Part shown: in pieces, positions 1 through 6,640 of the stretch
Numbering within the stretch: position 1 is the stretch's first letter
Layout of the letters: each line of letters opens with the position of its first letter
Assembly (NCBI GenBank): GCA_036802945.1
Contig: DAIRVG010000093.1
Location: 1 to 23,193 of the forward strand
From: Gp6-AA40 sp036802945
Lineage (GTDB): Bacteria > Acidobacteriota > Vicinamibacteria > Vicinamibacterales > UBA2999
Direction: 5' to 3'
DNA length: 23,193 nucleotides
The notes under the pieces: generated by a model
The model's database searches: none
What the model was told of the DNA's origin: nothing
What the model saw: only the letters and a program-made list of their open reading frames with translations
Program-made: the position numbers and the translations under genes

Positions 1-71
1 TTTGGGTTTTGGGCTTTGGGCTTTGGGATTTTCCCCCTTCGCCTTGGGAGTTGGGAGTTGGACTTTGGGAG
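1..71. repeat. Heptamer tandem arrays inside the ABC-F C-terminal coding region
   Basis: Two arrays with a 7-bp period. Bases 1-28 are four TTTGGGN units (T, C, C, A in the last place). Bases 44-71 are four units of TTGGGAG, with one variant TTGGACT. On the minus strand they stay open in the ABC-F frame and encode a Pro/Lys/Gln-rich segment. The same unit types recur between other genes here (6541-6637 and 11926-11953). Confidence 0.85.
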
Positions 72-1683
72 TTGAGTCCTGGTGCTCCTTACTCCAGAGG
101 AACTCAGAGTACGTTCCCGGATAGACCACTGCCTGCCCGTGGCCGACCTCGATGATCTTCGTCGCCAGCTTCTCGACGAAGTAGCGATCGTGCGACACGA
201 TGATCAGCGTCCCGCCGTAATCCTCGAGCGCGTCGAGCAGCACGTCCTTCGAGTCCAGATCGAGGTGGTTGGTCGGCTCGTCCAGCAGCAGCGTGTTCGA
301 AGGGCGCAGCAGCATGCGCGCCACCGCGAGCCGCGTTCGCTCGCCGCCCGACAACACGGCGGCCTTCTTATAGACATCGTCTCCCGAGAAGAGGAAGCCG
401 CCGAGGATGTTCCGGATCGCGGGGACCATGCCGGTCGAGGAACCGGACGCGAGCGTCTCGTACACCGTGAGCGCCGGGTCAAGGCGCACTGCCTCGTCCT
501 GCGCGAAATACTCGATGACGACCTGGTGTCCCTCGGTTCGCGTGCCGCTGTCCGGTAACTCCTCGCCGGAGAGCATGCGCATGAGCGTAGACTTGCCGGA
601 TCCATTGGGACCCACGAGCGCGATCCGATCGCCGCGCTCGATATGCAGCGAGAGATCCTTGAACACCGTCAGCGGCCCGTACGCCTTCCGGACGTGTTTC
701 AGCTCGAGCACCGTTCGGCCGCTCTTCGCGCAGACCGGAAATGTGAAGTGGATCCGCTTTCGTTCCGGAGGCACCTCGATCGGGACGACCTTGTCGAGCT
801 GTTTGATCCGGCTCTGGACTTGTGCCGCCTTGGTCGCCTGGTATCGGAACCGGTCGATGAACATCTTCACCCGGGCAACTTCTTCGTCCTGTTCCTTTTT
901 CGCCTGCCGCAGGCGCTCGAGCATTGCGTCGCGCTGCGCGATGTACTTGCTGTAGTTGCCGAAGTAGTCGGTCAGCTTGCGCAGATTCAGGTCGGTGATC
1001 CGCGTGACCACCGAGTCCAGGAAGTAGCGATCGTGCGAGACGAGGATCACCGCGAAGGGGTACCCCCCGAGATACTCCTCGAGCCAGTTGCGCGCTTCGA
1101 GATCGAGATGATTCGTCGGCTCGTCGAGCAACAGAAGGTTCGGGCGGCCCAGCAGCAGCTTCGCGAGCGCAATCCGCATCTGCCAGCCGCCGGAAAATGT
1201 TTCCGCCGCTCGCTCGGCGTCGTCAGGTGCGAAACCAAGACCGCGCAGGACCGTGGCGATACGCAGGTCCATGCTGTAGCCGTCGGCAAGGCGAAATCGG
1301 TCCTGCAGATCGCTGTAGCGGGCGAGCATGGCGTCGTGCTCGTCCTGCGGGATCGACGCATCGCCCAGCCGATGCTCGATCTCGTGCATCTCTGCCTTCA
1401 TGTCGAGCAGCGGCTGGAATGCGCTGCTCGCTTCCTCGAAGACGCTGCGCCCCGCGTGCGTCAACCCGTCCTGTGGCAGGTAGCCGATCGTCAAGTCCGC
1501 GGGCCTGACGATCGCACCAGAATCCGGCTCGTCGAGGCCGCCGAGCATCTTCAGCAGCGTTGTCTTGCCCGCGCCGTTCGGTCCGCACAGACCGACACGG
1601 TCTCCGTCCGAGATCTGCCACGTTACATGGTCGATCAGGGTGCGATCGCCGAACGACTTGCTGAGGTCGGAAAGCTGGATCAC
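1..1683 (-). CDS. ABC-F family ATPase (Uup/EttA-like), 3' end outside window
   Basis: Soluble twin-ATPase of the ABC-F family. Members act on the ribosome (translation factors or antibiotic resistance) and are not transporters; no membrane segments are seen. Reading from 1683, domain 1 has Walker A GPNGAGKTT near residue 35, signature FSGGWQ near 161 and LLLLDEPTNHLDL near 180-192. A charged linker follows at about 225-305. Domain 2 has GPNGSGKST near 357, LSGGERTRLA near 442 and DEPTNHLDL near 466. The start is a GTG whose first bases overlap the stop of the upstream regulator (GTGA, 1680-1683), which implies translational coupling. The frame has no stop down to base 1, so the C-terminus is missing. 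The last residues in view are Pro/Lys/Gln-rich (PKAQSPKPK) and encoded by heptamer repeats. Family is certain; the exact subfamily and role are inference. Confidence 0.95.
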   Translation of the reverse strand, partial: MIQLSDLSKSFGDRTLIDHVTWQISDGDRVGLCGPNGAGKTTLLKMLGGLDEPDSGAIVRPADLTIGYLPQDGLTHAGRSVFEEASSAFQPLLDMKAEMHEIEHRLGDASIPQDEHDAMLARYSDLQDRFRLADGYSMDLRIATVLRGLGFAPDDAERAAETFSGGWQMRIALAKLLLGRPNLLLLDEPTNHLDLEARNWLEEYLGGYPFAVILVSHDRYFLDSVVTRITDLNLRKLTDYFGNYSKYIAQRDAMLERLRQAKKEQDEEVARVKMFIDRFRYQATKAAQVQSRIKQLDKVVPIEVPPERKRIHFTFPVCAKSGRTVLELKHVRKAYGPLTVFKDLSLHIERGDRIALVGPNGSGKSTLMRMLSGEELPDSGTRTEGHQVVIEYFAQDEAVRLDPALTVYETLASGSSTGMVPAIRNILGGFLFSGDDVYKKAAVLSGGERTRLAVARMLLRPSNTLLLDEPTNHLDLDSKDVLLDALEDYGGTLIIVSHDRYFVEKLATKIIEVGHGQAVVYPGTYSEFLWSKEHQDSTPKVQLPTPKAKGENPKAQSPKPK

Positions 1684-2276
1684 GCCGCCGGCGCGCCGAG
1701 CGCCTTCGAGGCGGCGGCCAGTACCTGCGGTACCCGGAATGGTTTGGTGAGGTAGCCGGCGACGCCGAGATTTACCGCTTCGATCGCGCTCGATTCGGTG
1801 GAGAAGCCGGTAATGATGATGACGGGAAGATCGGCCTTGATGCGCTTGGCCTGCCTGATCAACGTGAGGCCGTCCATGCCGGGCATCCTGAGATCGGCAA
1901 TGAGCAGGTCGTAGGAAAATGCCCGCATCCGGTCGAGAGCCGTCGTGCCATCGGGCGCCGTGTCGACGTCGTACTCCGCCAGCGCGAGCGTCTTCGACAG
2001 GAGGTCGCGGATGCTGGCCTCGTCATCGACCACCAGCACACGCTGTCGCGTGTTGCGGACCGGTGCCGCCGGCGCCTGACGATCACCGCGCGGCCGCTGG
2101 CTATCGAGCCAGACGTCGATGTCGCGTTTCCGGAATCGCCATTGCCGTCCGACGCGCACCGCCGGGATCTTTCCTGCCTTAATCAGGCGGTACACAGTCC
2201 GGAGGTTGATCTGGAGATATTCGAGCACCTCCTCCGTGGTCAAAAACACTTCATCTGTGGGGAAATTTAAAGCCAA
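1680..2276 (-). CDS. HTH (excisionase/MerR-type) plus C-terminal response-regulator receiver protein
   Basis: 198-residue regulator in the reverse of the usual response-regulator order. Residues 12-57 form an HTH_17-type helix-turn-helix (LTTEEVLEYL, RTVYRLIKAGKIPAVRVGRQWRF, split here only for reading), as in excisionases. After a Pro/Arg linker, residues 79-195 are a receiver domain with acidic pair D84-D85, phospho-acceptor D128 in LLIADLRMPGMDG, T156 and K178 in the LTKPF motif. All phosphorylation residues are intact, so it is probably the output of a histidine kinase not in this window. The start is TTG at 2276; a GTG at residue 10 (2249) is the alternative, though it would leave few residues before the HTH. 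It overlaps the ABC-F gene by 4 bp. DNA target unknown; the divergent palindrome at 2339-2360 is a candidate. Confidence 0.9.
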   Translation of the reverse strand: MALNFPTDEVFLTTEEVLEYLQINLRTVYRLIKAGKIPAVRVGRQWRFRKRDIDVWLDSQRPRGDRQAPAAPVRNTRQRVLVVDDEASIRDLLSKTLALAEYDVDTAPDGTTALDRMRAFSYDLLIADLRMPGMDGLTLIRQAKRIKADLPVIIITGFSTESSAIEAVNLGVAGYLTKPFRVPQVLAAASKALGAPAA

Positions 2277-2482
2277 GACCTCAGTATTTTACCACTCTGT
2301 CCGCCAATGGCAGCCTGCGTCGTACGCCGAGTCTCAATCAATGTCTCAGACTGAGCATTGGAGGGAAACGCATCTAACCATCGGTCTACTAAGGTCTTAC
2401 GTCGTATTATGAAATCTACGGCCGTACGGCGGCAGTGGCCGTCTTATCCACTGACCGGACCGGCGGGCCCCCGGCTCCAGAC
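2277..2482. promoter_or_regulatory. Divergent control region between HTH-receiver gene and sigma factor gene
   Basis: About 200 bp between two divergent genes, lower in GC than the genes around it. TATTAT at 2405-2410 is a good -10 match on the plus strand, but no clear -35 lies at normal spacing. On the minus strand, TAAAAT (2286-2291) could be a -10 for the HTH-receiver gene, again without a convincing -35. The region also holds the palindrome described separately. The promoter calls are weak. Confidence 0.35.
2339..2360. promoter_or_regulatory. Imperfect palindrome, candidate operator
   Basis: Two nested arms, CAATG/CATTG and CTCAG/CTGAG, around a central A, with a single extra T in the left half, give 10 bp of dyad symmetry in 22 bp. 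It sits in the middle of the divergent region, where a regulator could control both directions. The core GTCTCAGAC resembles GTCTGAGAC upstream of the sigma-54 activator (10130-10138). Which protein binds is not known. Confidence 0.45.
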
Positions 2483-3073
2483 ATGACGTTGACCGACGAC
2501 GAGCTCGTCGCCAAATCGGTTGGCGGCGATGCCGAGAGTTTCAATCAGCTCATCCTCCGATGGGAACGGCCGATTTATGCCTTGGCCTATCGCGTCATCG
2601 GTCGTGAGGAGGATGCGCGGGACGTATGTCAGGAGACGTTCCTCCGCGCATTCCGCGCCCTGCCGGGGTTCAAGGGCCAGGCGAAGTTTTCTTCCTGGCT
2701 GTATCGCATTGCCCTGAACCTGTGCCGGGACTGGATTCGTCGTCAGCGCCGCGCGCCGGTGATGCAGATGCCGGAAGGCATCGACCCCGGAGAGCTCGCG
2801 GCGGAGCGCGGACCGGTGGAATCGATCGAGGAGCTCGTATCGCGCCGCGAGCTGAGCGCGGTCGTGGAAGAGGCGATGGCGCTGCTGCCCGAGGAGCAGC
2901 GAACGGCGATCATCCTGAAGGAGTACCACGGGATGACGTTCCAGGAGATCGCCGACATGCAGGGGTGCCCGCTCAGCACGGTGAAGACGCGCCTCTATCA
3001 GGGTTTGACCGTCCTCCGCCGGCACCTGGAGAAGAACGGGCAGATGACGCCGCAACTGGTGAAACGAAAATGA
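2483..3073 (+). CDS. ECF-type RNA polymerase sigma factor (sigma-70 family)
   Basis: Alternative sigma factor of about 196 residues. Region 2 is clear (PIYALAYRVIGREEDARDV, CQETFLRAFRALPGF, SSWLYRIALNLCRDWIRR), and so is region 4 (LPEEQRTAIILKEYHGMTF, EIADMQGCPLSTVKTRLYQG). There is no sigma region 1 or 3, as expected for group 4. The ATG at 2483 gives the usual short lead-in to region 2 (TDDELVAKSVGGDAESFNQL). A GTG at 2435 in the same frame would add 16 residues rich in Pro/Gly; neither start has a clear Shine-Dalgarno site. Its stop overlaps the next start (ATGA, 3070-3073), so it is co-translated with its probable anti-sigma factor. Likely an envelope or stress regulon; the signal is unknown. 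Confidence 0.95.
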   Translation: MTLTDDELVAKSVGGDAESFNQLILRWERPIYALAYRVIGREEDARDVCQETFLRAFRALPGFKGQAKFSSWLYRIALNLCRDWIRRQRRAPVMQMPEGIDPGELAAERGPVESIEELVSRRELSAVVEEAMALLPEEQRTAIILKEYHGMTFQEIADMQGCPLSTVKTRLYQGLTVLRRHLEKNGQMTPQLVKRK

Positions 3074-3822
3074 CTCAGACCTTTACCTGCGGAGACCATG
3101 GCGCCCTCGTGTCGTATCTCTACGACGAGTGCGATCCGAACGAACGCCGCGCGATCAGCGCGCACGTAGCTGTGTGCGGCGGATGCGCGGAGGAGATCGC
3201 ATCGCTTTGCGCCACGCGCGAGCTGCTCGGTGTATGGAGTCCTCCTGACGCGCAGCTCGGGTTTCGTGTCGTATCGGACGCACCGCGCTCCGATGTCGCC
3301 AAGGTGCTGAGACCCTCCCGCTGGTGGCAGCAGCCGATGCCGGCATGGGCTCAGGCGGCCGCCGCCGCGGTGGTCTTCACGACCGGTGTCACGCTTGGCG
3401 CGTTGCGCGGCACGACGGCCACGACGGATTCACCGACATCGAATCCACGTGGGTCGAACGTCACCCTTTCCGCCGCGACGCCCGGCGCCGTGACGCCGGG
3501 CGATTTGTCGGCACTCGAGCAGCGTCTCCGCACGGAACTGTCGCAAATGCGCAACACGAACGGTCCTGCGACAGCGAGCGCGGGCGACGCGCAGATTTTC
3601 GAGCGCGTCCGCGCGATGATCCAGGAGAGCGAGCAGCGGCAGCAGCGCGAGCTTGCGCTGCGCACGGCGGAAATCGTCCGCGACTTCGACGCGCAGCGTC
3701 AGGGCGATTTGACGCGCATCGAGCGCGCCATGGGCCAGATGGATGGAACGACCGGCGTGGAAGTCGCACAGCAACGCCAGATGTTGAATTACCTGATGCG
3801 CGTATCGCAGCGGGGGCAATAA
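3070..3822 (+). CDS. Membrane-anchored zinc-finger anti-sigma factor
   Basis: 250-residue protein whose ATG overlaps the sigma factor stop. The N-terminus has the zf-HC2 / zinc anti-sigma motif H32-x3-C36-x2-C39, with extra Cys at 7 and 21. One transmembrane segment lies at about residues 93-112 (an Ala-rich stretch then VVFTTGVTLGAL). After it comes a periplasmic part: a Ser/Thr/Pro-rich spacer, then a long Gln/Arg/Glu-rich helix-forming region (about 145-250), probably a coiled coil. Gene order and overlap are typical of ECF sigma/anti-sigma pairs: the cytoplasmic zinc finger would hold the sigma factor until a periplasmic signal releases it. The coiled-coil sensor part is not a sensor domain I recognise. 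Confidence 0.9.
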   Translation: MTQTFTCGDHGALVSYLYDECDPNERRAISAHVAVCGGCAEEIASLCATRELLGVWSPPDAQLGFRVVSDAPRSDVAKVLRPSRWWQQPMPAWAQAAAAAVVFTTGVTLGALRGTTATTDSPTSNPRGSNVTLSAATPGAVTPGDLSALEQRLRTELSQMRNTNGPATASAGDAQIFERVRAMIQESEQRQQRELALRTAEIVRDFDAQRQGDLTRIERAMGQMDGTTGVEVAQQRQMLNYLMRVSQRGQ

Positions 3823-3867
3823 CGAGAGCGGATCCGGTAGGACCCGCCTGAGCGCAGGAGAAATATC

Positions 3868-4695
3868 GTGAAACCTTGTCTAGTTGGCATCGTCATCGTC
3901 ATCGGCATCGCGCCCGCCGCGTTCGCACAGGCACCACCGCCTGAAGTCGATCAGGTCAAGGCCCGCCAGAAAATCTCGATGATGGAGAGCGTGTTCGAGA
4001 GCGCGGTCGCCAACGGCGCCGACAGCCTCATGCGCCAGGTTCGCGCGGTGATGCCGCCGGATGCATTGATGATGACCGGTGCGCCATCGGTACGGGGCTT
4101 CCGGCTCGAAAATTACGGTGTCTTCTTCGACGTCGAAGTCCCCGCGTTCCGCCGGACGATGGCATGGACGCTGCGGCAGATGGTGGATGAGAACGGCCTT
4201 GGCGCGGCCACCGCGGTGAATCAGCTCAAGGCGTATATTGCGACCGTCCAGGATCCGCGGACGCGCGTCTCGCTTCAAAGCGCGCTGCGGCGGCTCGAGC
4301 TGCAGGTGGGACCTGTCGGACCGGTTCCCTCGGACGCGGCTGCGCGGCCGCAGACCGTAGGCGCGGCGTCGGTGACGGCCCAGACGACGGCACCCGCCCC
4401 GGCCCGCGTAGATCTCTCGCTTATCGAGGATCCGAACGCGGCCTATACGCGCGAGGTGAGTCAGGCGATCGTTGATGCGATGATCGAGAACAGCGGCCCC
4501 CTGCCGATTGCCGAGAACGAGTGGCTCACGGTGGCGGCCCGCGACAACGTGCGGCCCGACCGCCTCGTGCCGGGTGATACGTCGAACATCAGCAGCATCG
4601 TGTTCCGGATCAAAGGCACCGACCTGGCCGCGTATCGCGCCGGCCGGATGACGCTGGATGAGGCGCGCACCCACGTCGAGATCAAGCAATTCTGA
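3868..4695 (+). CDS. Secreted protein of unknown function
   Basis: 275 residues beginning with a standard signal peptide (MKPCLVGIVIVIGIAPAAFA, cleavage before QAPP). The start is GTG at 3868, supported by AGGAG at 3856-3860 seven bases upstream. The mature part has two conserved-looking globular portions, about 25-150 and 185-275, joined by an Ala/Pro/Thr-rich linker (about 155-180). The second ends with ISSIVFRIKGTDLAAYRAGR and a charged tail. I do not recognise a family. It follows the anti-sigma gene by 45 bp and is probably in the same transcript, so it may be a periplasmic partner or target of the sigma system; that link is inference only. Confidence 0.8.
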   Translation: MKPCLVGIVIVIGIAPAAFAQAPPPEVDQVKARQKISMMESVFESAVANGADSLMRQVRAVMPPDALMMTGAPSVRGFRLENYGVFFDVEVPAFRRTMAWTLRQMVDENGLGAATAVNQLKAYIATVQDPRTRVSLQSALRRLELQVGPVGPVPSDAAARPQTVGAASVTAQTTAPAPARVDLSLIEDPNAAYTREVSQAIVDAMIENSGPLPIAENEWLTVAARDNVRPDRLVPGDTSNISSIVFRIKGTDLAAYRAGRMTLDEARTHVEIKQF

Positions 4696-4708
4696 ATACA
4701 ATTGGTGT

Positions 4709-5185
4709 ATGACACGTCTCGTTCTGGCGCTGGCGGCCGCTTTTTTGTTCTCCAGCTGCGGCCATAACTTCGACGTCGAGAAAGTTGTGAAGATCACCGA
4801 CGTGCATACCGGCTGGTATGACGCCGGTATCTACGAAGGCAAGAACAAGCTCGTTCCGAGCATTTCCCTCAAATTGCAGAACACCTCCTCCGAGCCCGTG
4901 GAGAGTGTCCAGGTGAACGCGATCTTCAAGCGCAAAGGCGAGACGGAGGCGTGGGGCGAGCACTTCGTGACCGCCATCGACCGCCAGGGGATCTCACCGG
5001 GGCAGACCGGCGGGTCGCTCGTGCTGCGCTCGAACCTCGGATACACGGGCACTGAGTCGCGGCTGCAGATGCTGCAGAACACGCAATTCGTCGACGCAAG
5101 GGTCGAGATCTTCGGCAAGCACGGCTCGCGGACCTGGCAGAAGCTGGGCGAATTCATGATCGATCGGCAGCTCCTGACGCAATAG
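4709..5185 (+). CDS. Predicted lipoprotein of unknown function
   Basis: 158 residues. The ATG at 4709 gives a short lipoprotein signal (MTRLVLALAAAFLFSSC), with Cys17 as the probable lipidated residue; Phe at -3 makes the lipobox slightly atypical. The same frame is open to an upstream ATG at 4658, but that would bury the signal peptide inside the preceding gene. The mature part (FDVEKVVKITDVHTGWYDAG, then SISLKLQNTSSEPVESVQVN) reads as a beta-sandwich, of the type in which residual amphipathic strands carry conserved small-residue turns. No named family is recognised. It begins 13 bp after the preceding gene and its stop overlaps the permease start by one base, so it is in the same operon. 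Confidence 0.8.
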   Translation: MTRLVLALAAAFLFSSCGHNFDVEKVVKITDVHTGWYDAGIYEGKNKLVPSISLKLQNTSSEPVESVQVNAIFKRKGETEAWGEHFVTAIDRQGISPGQTGGSLVLRSNLGYTGTESRLQMLQNTQFVDARVEIFGKHGSRTWQKLGEFMIDRQLLTQ

Positions 5186-6588
5186 TGCCACCCTCTCCTT
5201 CGCTTGAGCGGCGTCTCGGTCCGCTCGACGCCGCGGCGATCATCGTCTCCAACGTCATCGGCGGCGGAATCCTCTTTACGCCACCCCAGATTGCCGCGCT
5301 CGTGCCCGGCGCCGCACTGTTTCTCTCCACGTGGGTTGCAGGCGGCGCGCTCGCGTTCGCGGGCGCGATGGCGTACGCCGAGCTCGCCGCGCTGCGACCG
5401 CGTGCGGGCGGCGAGTACGTCTACCTTCGCGAAGCGTTTGGCCCGCCTGCTGCGTTTCTCACGGGATGGACGTCGTTCGTCGCCGGTTTCTCGGGGGCCA
5501 TAGCGACGAGCGCGGCGGTGCTGGTGTTCTACCTCGGACGGTTTGCGCCGGGTGTGTCAGGACAGGCGCCGTGGCTGGTCGTGCCGATCGTCCCCGGGGT
5601 TGTCGCACTCACGTTTTCGCCGCAGACAATCACGGCAATTGCGGTCATCGCCGCCATGGCGTGGCTGCACGTGCGCGGGGTGGGCCCAGGCCGCATCGTG
5701 GGAAACGTGCTCGCCGGCCTCAAGGTGACCGCGCTCGTCGCCTTCATCGCCATCGGCTTCTCATTTGGAACCGGCTCGGTTGCTCACCTCGCGGAGTCCG
5801 CGCCGGTTGCCCCGGCGGGCTGGCTCCTCGCGCTGATCCCGGTGATGTTCACCTACTCCGGGTGGAATGCCGCGACCTACGTCGCCGAGGAAGTGCGCGA
5901 TCCGGGACGCAACGTACCCCGCGCGCTGGCGCTCGGGACCGGCGCTGTCATCGCGATCTACCTGCTGCTGAACGCGCTGTACCTCTACGTCATTCCGGTC
6001 GGGGAGCTTGCGGCCATCAAGGGAAGCGTTCTCGACGTGATCGCGGATCGCCTTCTTGGAAGCGCTGCCGGCAGCATCATGGGCGTGGTGTCGATCGTCA
6101 GTCTTGCCGCGAGCATCAGTGCGATGACACTCGCGGGGCCGCGTGTCTACTACGCGATGGCGCGCGACGGTCTGTTCTTCGCGCGCGCGGCGGTCGTGCA
6201 CACCCGTTACCGGACGCCAGCGGCTGCGATCTGCGCGCAGGCGATATGGAGCTCGCTGCTCGTGCTGACGGCCACGGCAGACGCGCTCGTCACGTACACC
6301 GGCTTTGCGATCGTACTGTTCTCGGGTGTTGCGGTGGTTGCGCTATTCGTGCTGCGAAGGAAGGAGCCCGAGGCCGAGCGGCCGTTCCGCGCCTGGGGCT
6401 ATCCGATCGCGCCCGCGATCTATGCGATCGCAAGTGCTTTCATCCTGATGAATGGCCTCTATCGCGCGCCCCGCCAGACTGTTGCGGGCGCGCTCATCAT
6501 TGCCGCCGGCATTCCCGTTTACGCCGCGCTGCGGCGTAGGAAAATCCCAAATCCCAAATCCCAAATCCCAAATCCCAAGTCATCGTGA
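5185..6588 (+). CDS. APC-superfamily amino-acid permease
   Basis: 467-residue integral inner-membrane protein with about 12 hydrophobic segments. The N-terminal glycine-rich motif of the amino acid-polyamine-organocation family is present (AAAIIVSNVIGGGILFTPPQ), as are AYAELAALRPRAGGEYVYL and the mid-protein segment FTYSGWNAATYVAEEVRDPG. It most likely moves an amino acid by proton symport or exchange; the substrate cannot be read from sequence. The start is GTG at 5185, overlapping the lipoprotein stop by one base. The last ~17 residues (KIPNPKSQIPNPKSS at the end) are not family sequence: they are translated from the CCCAAAT heptamer array, and the stop codon lies in the loop of the hairpin there. 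Confidence 0.93.
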   Translation: MPPSPSLERRLGPLDAAAIIVSNVIGGGILFTPPQIAALVPGAALFLSTWVAGGALAFAGAMAYAELAALRPRAGGEYVYLREAFGPPAAFLTGWTSFVAGFSGAIATSAAVLVFYLGRFAPGVSGQAPWLVVPIVPGVVALTFSPQTITAIAVIAAMAWLHVRGVGPGRIVGNVLAGLKVTALVAFIAIGFSFGTGSVAHLAESAPVAPAGWLLALIPVMFTYSGWNAATYVAEEVRDPGRNVPRALALGTGAVIAIYLLLNALYLYVIPVGELAAIKGSVLDVIADRLLGSAAGSIMGVVSIVSLAASISAMTLAGPRVYYAMARDGLFFARAAVVHTRYRTPAAAICAQAIWSSLLVLTATADALVTYTGFAIVLFSGVAVVALFVLRRKEPEAERPFRAWGYPIAPAIYAIASAFILMNGLYRAPRQTVAGALIIAAGIPVYAALRRRKIPNPKSQIPNPKSS

Positions 6589-6637
6589 TGCGACTTGGGA
6601 TTTGGTCCTTTGGATTTGGGACTTGGATTTGGGATTT
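6541..6637. repeat. Head-to-head AAATCCC / GGGATTT heptamer array
   Basis: Consecutive AAATCCC units run from 6542, turn through a short core and continue as the reverse complement (GGGATTT-type, degenerate) to 6637. The array fills the space between the convergent permease and PEGA-protein genes, overlapping the last codons of the permease and ending three bases before the stop of the PEGA gene. Confidence 0.85.
6568..6605. terminator. Stem-loop between convergent genes, possible bidirectional terminator
   Basis: A perfect 14-bp inverted repeat, left arm 6568-6581 (CCAAATCCCAAGTC) and right arm 6592-6605, with a 10-base loop that contains the permease stop codon (6586-6588). It lies between two convergent genes, where a two-way terminator would be expected. 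There is no T-tract of normal length, so factor-independent termination is uncertain. Confidence 0.5.
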
Positions 6638-6640
6638 ACC

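Noticed and set aside
643..1755. Long plus-strand open frame antisense to the ABC-F gene
   Set aside because: The minus strand has every ABC-F motif in order; the plus-strand frame shows no recognisable protein and reflects high GC at third positions.
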